Assembly (NCBI GenBank): GCA_036429605.1
Contig: JAVFKD010000015.1
Span: 3,619,421 to 3,683,420 of the forward strand
Length of the DNA stretch: 64,000 bases
Source: Cladobotryum mycophilum
Lineage: Eukaryota; Ascomycota; Sordariomycetes; Hypocreales; Hypocreaceae
Reading direction: 5' to 3'
The notes beneath the pieces were generated by a model. It was not told the DNA's origin, did no database searches, and worked only from the letters and a program-made list of their open reading frames with translations. The position numbers and the translations under genes were made by a program. How positions within the stretch are numbered: position 1 is the stretch's first letter; every line of letters starts with the position of its first letter. Of the stretch, positions 55,999 to 64,000 are shown one piece after another.

Positions 55999-57354
55999 GG
56001 TGGATAACAGTAGGAGGCCCAGTACTATTACCTGAAACTGCTGACATCAACAACAACGAAAAAAACACAAACAACACACATTCAATCAAACAGAGAAAGA
56101 TTGTTTGCGTCCATGTGAAGAGACAAGGAATAATATGACGCCCCTGGAGGGTTTGATTCGGAATAATTGCGGGACAAAGAATGGATTGAATTATTTATTT
56201 ATTGTTTATTTGTTTTTAGGATGAATTTTTTGGAGATGCCGCAGCTCCCGAAAACCATGAAACCTTGGAAACCTTGCCTCTGCATCTGCCCTCGTCTTAG
56301 CGTCACCAAGACTTGGTTTTTTTGTACTTGTAACCGTCCTGCGCTATGAGGATTCCATCCATTCATCTCCCCTCACATCTGCCCTTTTGGTTGGAACCGG
56401 AAGCATCCGTCCGTCGAACCACCAATTGACTCCCCCAAGCGTTTGCATGTGCTTAAACGACTCTAAAAAAAGGGGGGGGGCACCATTACGTCACTTGACT
56501 TGACAATTTAGGTATCGTTTACCAAGGTTACCGCTTTGTAAGATCTTAGTGAGGCGAAGAGAGCGCATTGCGTGTTCATCTTTCTGTGAAAACGCATCAC
56601 CGCAAAGAACCATGGTAAATACAAGTTTAAGAAACGGGCTGGGACAAAAAGGGCATGTTGAAGTTGTTGTCGTGTACTTGTACCTCAAGGATCGAAACAC
56701 TACTACTAGGTAGGTACTTGTAGAGTAGCTAATAACTAAGCCACATCTCGGTCTTGCTCATCGCAGTTAAAACCATTCGAGTCATTCATTCATTCACTTT
56801 GCCCCCTTTGTCTCCTACCACCGAAAAAAAGAACAACACAGCCCCCCCAATACGACGTTGTAGCCCCGGCTTAAACCCACTCCTGCAAATTAATACCCAA
56901 AAGAGTATTCTTCTTGCCATCATCTCTAAGCTGCTGCAGTATGATGCCACATCGACAAGAGCTTCGCATCAGGTTACCCAATATCGTTTATCCGTCAATG
57001 TCCCCTTTAACAAACCTTCACAATTCACAGTTCACAATCTACAGCTTACAGAAAAAAGTTCAAACTGTCAAAACTCTCAAGGGACACACACAATGGCTGG
57101 TTACCGGACTCTGTACTCGTTTCAATCCATCGCCAGCCATTCCGACAGCCGGTCTCGAAACCGTTGGTATTTAATCCTCAATAGCAATACTACTAATACT
57201 ACCTATGAAAGCATGCAGAGTATCTCTGTAATTTGACTCGTAATGACCCTCCCAAAAACAAACCATTGCGTATCCAACACCCATTGCGCGCTCCATCCCA
57301 GATATATCCCATTCAAATGTTTGTGACCCCCCAGAAAAGAAAAAAAGAATCCCT
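55999..57354. other. Spacer between the DUF2985-type gene and the sulphate permease
   Basis: About 1.4 kb without a supportable gene. It contains the promoter of the membrane-protein gene and the 3' end of the permease gene. A motif TACTACTAGGTAGGTA at 56701-56716 is identical over 16 nt to one at 53301-53316. Confidence 0.45.
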
Positions 57355-60035
57355 TTACTCGTCATCGCCATCCTTCTTCGCATTCTCAATGGCCGACTCC
57401 ACGGCCTCCTGCAGGTCAAAGTGGAAATATGGCCGGTTCAGCCCCTGAATGGCCACCAACCGATGACTGCTCGGGTTCTGAGGCACGTCCTTGTCCGACG
57501 CCTTTGAGGCGTTCGCCGAAGGGATTTGCTCGATATCGTATTGGATCGTCGCTGCCCGCTCCGCCTTCTCCCCAGCCGCCGCTGCGGCCGCTGCACTGTC
57601 GGCTCCTCCCAAGTCGGCGATGCTGAAAATGGTCTTCCAGTGTCCGGCGCCCTCTCCAGGCTGCTCGGGGTCCGGTTGTGGTGTCCGATAACCGAAACCC
57701 GCGGCGGCCAGTGCGCGCTTCGTCCATCGGTTCTCAATGTGGGCAAAGTGCCAGTCTACTGCTTGCGGAGCGGCATACCGGTCCAGTTGGTTTCGGACGT
57801 CGATGAGGGCCTGCGCAGCCGTAACGTCGACATTGTTTACTGTTGAAAAGTCGAGGATGATGGCCTTGAGCGTAGGTCTGTCGTCCTGGTCCTCCTTTAG
57901 GTTGCGTGGCTCGGTATCATTCCAAGGCCGGTCCTGTACACATTGTTAGACATGTTTCAAGAACCAAAAAAAAAAAAAAAAAAAAATGCTGCTCAGTTTT
58001 CCATCCACTTACTCCTATCTTGCCAATCAGACTGCGGTCAGTACGCCGGGTCTCCTTGAAAATGATCTCGGTGAGGTGATTCAGGTAGCGGGTGGCATTG
58101 GGGTAGTTGAAGCCCTCGGCGAATCGGTAAATGAAGATGCCAGGGTATGGACTCCGCACAATCACTCTCGGGTTGGAGCCATCTTCGTGATCAATAGGCA
58201 AGAAGCCAGCTCGCTCGGACAATTCTTTAGCATCGGCAACAGTTTCCCGGTCGGCTTCGAAGCCCTTGATGGAGTTGTTGGCCGATGTCTTGACTGTGCG
58301 GACGCGTGCCACGCCGAGGAATCGTCCACGACTGAGAAACAACCGGAAGACTACAACGGCAAAGGACATGCTGATGGTGGTGTAGATGCCGTTTTCGATG
58401 GTGGTAAAAACCGTCACCAAGACTCCAGCAAAGAAGATGATGACCTCGAGGGGCGACACGCGCCAGAACTGGTACACGACCTTGGGCGGGGTAATGACAT
58501 CGCCAACTGCATGGATGATGACGGCTGCAAGAGCTGCGTTGGGAATGTAGTAAAAGACGGCTGTCAGGGCATAGAGGGCCAGCAAGACGACAATGGCAGT
58601 GATGACACCGGCAAAGGGCGTCCTGACGCCTGCCTTGGACTTGATGGCTGTGCGGGAAAAGGACCCCGTTGCAGGATACGAGCCGAGAAAGGGACCCAAC
58701 AGATTCGTCACACCAATAGCGACAAGCTCCTGAGAAGGGTCGATGATGTAGTTATTAACTCGGCCAAAGGACTTGGAAATGGAAATGTGCTCAATGAGCA
58801 TAACAATGACGGCCGCCGGGAGCTCGGAGACAAAGGCTTTGATGATTCGGGTGTTGATGACGGGGACACCTGCATGTTGGAAACCTGCGGAACAATCGTT
58901 AGGGGGAAAAGGGCGGATGGTGGCGGGGGTGTATACTTACCACGAGGAACCTTGCCCAAGATGCTAACCCTGGGATGCTTTCTGTGATGAATGTTCATGC
59001 CAGCACTAATGCCGGTGTAGAGCAGGATAACAAAGGCAGTTCGCAGGGTTGAAATGAAAAAGTACAGCTTGGCCCGCTGGGGCTGCTTCTTGGCCAGGTG
59101 GGAGCAAACGCCGCGGATGAGATAGAGCATCAAGAGGGCAGTGAGACCAAGCGCCGCGTCCAGCGAGGTGGTGGGCAGGTGCTTCAAAGTATTAATAATG
59201 ACCTTGTAGGGAGCGTCACGAGTGTTGACGCCTTTAATCCCCATCAGCTTGGGGACCTGGCCGGAGGCAATGTTGATGGCGGAGCCGGTCATGAAGGCAC
59301 AGATGGACGGCAGGGGGATGAACTCGACGATCCAGCCCAGGCGGGCAAACCCCAAGAAGACAATGATGGACCCGGCAATGATGGCCAGGGCAGAGGCGAC
59401 GACGTGGCCTTGGACATCAGGTATTCTGGTCCTGGCCTTGAGAACTACGTTGCCTGTAACTTGGGACATGACAGCGACAGGCTGCACTGCAGGTCAGCCA
59501 CCGGTGCGACACTTGGGAGGTGTTACAGAAGGATTGCGCCAAGCGTTGACTTACACCAATGGTGATATCCTTTGACGTGGCGAAGAACCAGTAGATTAAC
59601 ACTCCCATGAAGGACGAGTAGAGACCAAACTCGGGAGGCAGCTGGGCCAGTTGCGCATATGCCATGCTCTGGGGCACGACGACGGCGCCGACGGTGATGC
59701 CTATAGCACCATGTTAGCATCATGTTTTTTTGTCTTTCTTCTTCTTCTTCTTCTTTCGTCATCTTCCCCCATCAATCGAGCATACCTGCAATTAAGTCGC
59801 CAGTGAGCCATGTCAAATTGTATTTTCCAATCCAATGGATGAATGGAAAGAGGTTGTAGAGGTACCGGCCGATGTCACGGAGTGATGGTGTGACTTCTTC
59901 CAGAAACTCTCTGACAGTCGGTTCGTGCTCGACAAAGGGGTCCGCATTAGTGATGGACGGAATGTCACTGTCGCGGTCCTCTGTCTCAAACCCAAAGGCC
60001 TTGGCCAGGCGGGCCTTTGCGTCGCTTGGTGCCAT
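57355..60035 (-). CDS. SulP-family sulphate permease with C-terminal STAS domain
   Basis: I read five exons: 60035-59786, 59700-59555, 59481-58941, 58884-58013 and 57933-57355, giving 795 aa. Donors are GTATGC or GTAAGT and acceptors all AG. The joins give DLIAGITVGAVVVPQ, DITIGPVAVMSQ, VPRGFQHAGVP and IGKIGDRPWND. The SulP signature is ITVGAVVVPQSMAYAQLAQLPPEFGLYSS. About a dozen hydrophobic segments run to residue ~500. The STAS domain (LKAIILDFSTVNNVDVTAAQALIDV) covers about residues 620-760. It is a plasma-membrane proton-coupled sulphate importer of the Sul1/Sul2/CYS-14 type (family knowledge). A 21-nt T run on the coding strand lies in intron 4. Identification is firm; sulphate specificity is inferred. 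Confidence 0.93.
57966..57986. repeat. A21 homopolymer in permease intron 4
   Basis: Twenty-one As on the plus strand, equal to a T21 run in the intron of the minus-strand gene. A long homopolymer like this is prone to length error. Confidence 0.9.
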
Positions 60036-63000
60036 GGTGGGTAATTAATTGATTGATCGATGAATGCGGAGTAAAAGAGAAGACACCCCAAGTTGTCGAG
60101 AGACGAAGGGACGGGATGAGATGGGAAAGGATGTCTTTCTCCCTTGTGTCCCTTGAGGCAAACTTTTCTTTCTTTCTCTCTGCCTTGCCTTATTTGAAGA
60201 AGAAGGCAATGCAACAAAACCCCGGGAGGAAGGATATTTAATCAAGACTCCAGTCGGCGGGTCGAGAAGCTGGTCAGGCAATCAGGGTCGTGTTGATGGT
60301 GGGCAGCATCAGCTTTATTTACCCACTTGGGGTTACTCCCATCGATCCATCATATCAATACCAATAATACCTGCAAGCATCACGTTTCAGCAGCACCATG
60401 AACGACTCAGCAGCAGCAGCCCTTCCAGCTGATTACCTTACCTTGCCTATCCACATACCTACAGCTGCTAGGTACCCGTAACCTGTCTACTTTATGCAGC
60501 CGAGCTTGCAAGGATCCATGGCGGCTGGCGGTGTTCTAAGAAAGAGTCAGGGATCAGGCTGATGATGGTGGTTGACGGAGATGCAGCATCTTCCAAAGGG
60601 TGGGCAGTGGGAGCGGAGTGGGTTTGCGAGGAGGATATGATGGGATGGTCGCCCAGCAAAACCTGGAAACGATTCTTTGTCAAGAGTGCCACAGGATGGC
60701 GTGCTTTGGCTAGGCTCAGTTCAAAGTCGGTTTTGTTCCAAACTGATTTCTTCACCCTCATAATCCTAAACTTGTACTGGGTACCGAAATGTGAATGCTG
60801 CTGGGGGCGGACGAGCAACGGCGAGCTATTACCTGTTAGCGCCTAAGCCTCGGTATAAATATTGGAGTTCAGTGGTCTCGCTCACAAGTGCCAGATTGCG
60901 TCAACGACGCCCATTTGTTTCTCATCACTCTCAACAGACAACATTCTCTAGGCTTAATGGACAAGGAAGCAGACGTACAGTCGATCAAGCTCTACTTTTG
61001 TCCTCTTCATAGTTTCAGCTCTGTTGCGCATGCTTCAACGTCAACCGTCAAAGCTGCAGACGGAATCAGCCGTTGGAGGAAAAGACAGCTACTGTAGCGC
61101 TGTTTTTTTTTAAGGTGAGCCCCTGCACACATGCATGCATGCATGTGGAGGCACATGTACCAGATACATGTTCCGTTTTAGTGGTGTATTCCAAATCCCT
61201 GGAGCGACGGGAGCAGCGTTGCGGTACCCTGCATGACCTCAGACGGCTTTGGGTTGCAACACACACATCGGTTCGAGGTACAGCATCCATCAACATCAGA
61301 GTGCGTCAGCGCCAACAATCCAGAATTGCGCTTGACATTGTTGGCATGCCATGGTGCCAATATAACAGCTACGATGCATCATGAGACCCCCTCCCCCAAC
61401 TGTCAAAAGACTGCTTTGTTCCCAAACTTGAGCGCTTGTCGCGGATCCTTGATAATGCATCTCTCAACTCTTCACTGGTATCAACTTCTTCCGTCCAGGT
61501 TCAGATTGCCCGAGTTTAGGGTACGCCTGCTAAACCACTTGTGGCAGCTTTCAGGGTGACACTTCCAAGCTCTTCAGTCACCGAGACGACTCGTCTCTCG
61601 TTGAATCTGTGATCAGTGAGGTGAGAATAAAGAAAGTCAATATCGTCCGATATCATCCCTTTTCCATCATGGCCAAGTCACTTGATAGTCTCTCAGTACC
61701 CATCACTTCTACACGTGAATCCGCGCTCACTTCTACATCTTGACTTTTCATCAACCATCAATATCGATATCAAGGGTCAGACGCACCATGTATGCATGCA
61801 TCCCCGGCTCGGCAAACCCAGAAACCACATGGCCTGCTGGACCCAGAATCAAATCTCGGGTGGTCGCCTCTGCACGAGCGACTTCCAGCACTGCCTAATA
61901 GCGTAGATGGCGCAATCGTTACCTGGGCATTCGCTATCCATGTCATTGGCAGAGACCAGGGGGGCACCTCGCATCCCATGGAGCCCTTGCACTCCCAGAC
62001 TCTTTGGTTCTCAGCTTGTTGATACGGCTACCTACACACACGTATTCGCAGTCGATCTGCCTCCCTCACCATACTGCTAATCATCCTACAAGAACTGGCG
62101 TCCAACGAACTTTGGATGGTGGCGAAACATCAATTTGGTAGACGACAGGTAGAACATCTCCGGGGCTTCCGGGGTTTCATTTCAGCTTCTCAGCAGCTCT
62201 CTACGAGCTCGAGAGAGAGTCATTGGCAATACCTGGTCGGAGGAGAGGCGCGAGAAGCCCCAGATGTATCTCGGTCACTCAATTGGGCATTAGGCTTACC
62301 CTTCCTTTGCCGACATTCACCAAACTAATAAGGTGAGTCTGTGATTTGTCTGTTCCGTCAGGTTCATTCTACGTGTATCTTTTTGGAAATTTTGTTTCGG
62401 GCAGTTCGTCTGCAAAAAGCGATTTGGCCCATCAGCCTTTGTATGACCGCTTGATCGCGTGCCCCCATGTATTCACAACTTTTCCCTTCTGGGATTCCGC
62501 GTCACGATCGCCTGGGCTTTGGCCTCCCCTTATGACAGCGTTATCTCCCGGTAACTATCTGCTAGAGAAGTATCGATGTTGTAACTCGTTTCAGTGCATG
62601 TGGTCGACTTCAAGGGGCAAGCCAAGCGACTGCGATGTGTCTCTTTGTAGGCCAAATGAGTGGGCCTGGCTTAAATTGTAATCGCCAGGGACGCTGCTCC
62701 TCCAGGTATCTCAGCATGACCTTCTTGAGAAGCTGAGGCACTCAAGATCTTCTCGCCCCGGCACACTGTGAGAAATGCAAGATTTGAAAGCGCGCTTTAC
62801 GGTAAAATTGGTCTCGTTTGTTGACATTGACCTGGTTTTGGTAAAGTCCAATAATTACCCGACGTAGAGCATCGACCTGGGGTCCCAGCGGAAGAGAGAT
62901 GAATGTACACGTGCATGCGTACACAATGGACAACACACATTGATGCGTCTCGTTTCGGTCTTTACCCGACTCACCGACTGTTGTTGAATTGTTGGTCATG

Positions 63001-63100
63001 AATAGTACCGTCAATTCCTTTCTAATTACATTAGCATCAGGAGGCCAGTTCACGGATCGCAAGAGGAACCGACGAGAATGTTTTTGTAATATTATGACCG
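60036..63100. other. Gene-free region upstream of the permease
   Basis: No supportable gene is present in about 3 kb. The left end holds the permease promoter, with a CTTTCTTTCTCTC-type tract near 60167-60180. Open frames around 61.0-62.7 kb are short and unpatterned. Confidence 0.45.
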
Positions 63101-63697
63101 TATTGTAACTCGGTCTAACACACCTCGCATGAGTTACCTAAACCCCTCAACTCTCCTTTATTATCCCGACGAATAACATAGCCTTGATATTCTAGTACGT
63201 ATTGAAGTTTGGTAAATGGTTCATAACAAGAGGAGTAATGCAAATGCATGTGTCGTTGCCTAGGGATAAAGTAAGTCAGTAGGATGGTAGATAGGTGATT
63301 TATTATGTTAACAAATTAACGTAGCTTATAACTAATTTTATTTATAGGACAATCATTGCCAAGTATAGCGACTCCACGTTTATTATAGTATGTGTTGATT
63401 ATATTATAATTGGACGTGTTACCAATAATAATATACTTGCAGGCATTTCTAATCGAAGACAGAATTATAGACAAATATAAAATATAAGAAAAAGACTTCG
63501 AGTATTAAAGGGTTTTTTTGTTAAAAAATATTAAAATTAAAATTAGAAAATAACTTATAAAATAAAACAATGTTAGTTAAAAATAAAATAAGTAATACTA
63601 TTATAATATTATAGAGTAAAGAGAAAAAACTAAGGCTTTAAATTATATAATAATTTACGAGTATATTATTAATTAAAAAAATTATAATAATTAGAAC

Positions 63698-63731
<34 letters not shown>

Positions 63732-64000
63732 GAGTTATAGTATTATAATATTATTATATACTATGTAATAACCCGACCCTACGTTTAGGTTATGCACTGA
63801 AAAAGGGGCTTACTTTTAGGAACACTTATGTTTATTATAGCCTAGCACAATCACAGCAGAACCTTAAATAAACTAACTAATTATATTACTAATCTAGCTT
63901 ATCTTTAAAAAATTAGTTTATTAAGTAAGCATAAAATCACTAAGTAAATAAGAAATCATTAAATAAATATAAAATTATTAAATAAATAAAGAATTATTAA
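63101..64000. other. Extremely A+T-rich block at the window edge
   Basis: From about 63.3 kb the sequence is almost only A and T, with TAA/TTA trinucleotide runs (63697-63730) and no coding potential. A short less AT-rich patch lies at about 63767-63815. Such blocks in ascomycetes usually come from RIP-mutated repeats or centromere/subtelomere DNA. The sequence runs off the window. Confidence 0.8.

Noticed and set aside
57986..58987. 333-codon plus-strand open frame
   Set aside because: Antisense shadow of the sulphate permease; it crosses two of that gene's introns and has no domain.
61230..61290. GGTTCGA-like B box
   Set aside because: No A box at proper distance and no cloverleaf.
1..64000. 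CRISPR arrays, bacterial operons, insertion sequences
   Set aside because: None seen; gene structure, introns and tRNAs are fungal.

Overview
The window is nuclear DNA of a filamentous ascomycete, most likely a Sordariomycete and plausibly Hypocreales. The evidence is 50-125 nt introns with GTRNGT donors and CTAAC/CTGAC branch sites, CT-rich leaders, intron-containing tRNAs, a SulP sulphate permease, a DUF2985-type membrane protein, Vps60, and small secreted proteins. The order is inferred from style only. Exon boundaries were read by eye from splice signals and frame continuity.

Layout. Positions 1-11 kb hold housekeeping-type genes: an F-box/WD40 protein (3 exons), the ESCRT-III subunit Vps60 on the minus strand, and a long disordered, basic, SP/TP-rich protein. 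A 2-oxoglutarate/Fe(II) oxygenase follows at 11.0-12.1 kb and is broken by two 1-nt losses in homopolymers. From 12.1 to 27.9 kb is a gene desert rich in microsatellites, with one convincing small ORF (83 aa at 20.28 kb). From 27.9 to 37 kb is a block of secreted proteins: an intradiol-type dioxygenase with a signal peptide (4 exons), a proline-rich repeat protein whose repeats end in Lys-Arg (Kex2-type precursor), and two 80-aa four-cysteine proteins. The last three lie on the same strand and share leader and promoter motifs.

From 39.3 to 47.0 kb lie a sulfotransferase-like P-loop protein, a class III aminotransferase, a divergent kinesin and a secreted FAD-linked oxidoreductase (one frameshift). 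From 48.6 to 53.2 kb come a small Cys/His-rich protein, a truncated APH-type phosphotransferase, tRNA-Ala(TGC) and tRNA-Thr(AGT), both with short introns. From 53.7 to 60.0 kb, both on the minus strand, are a DUF2985-type membrane protein and a SulP sulphate permease with a STAS domain. From about 63.1 kb to the end the sequence becomes extremely A+T rich and has no genes.

Four independent 1-nt losses, all in short homopolymers and three of them in otherwise well-preserved genes, suggest consensus-sequence errors more than true pseudogenes. The most interesting unit is the 30.3-36.6 kb trio of co-oriented secreted-protein genes with common 5' motifs, including the Kex2-type repeat precursor.
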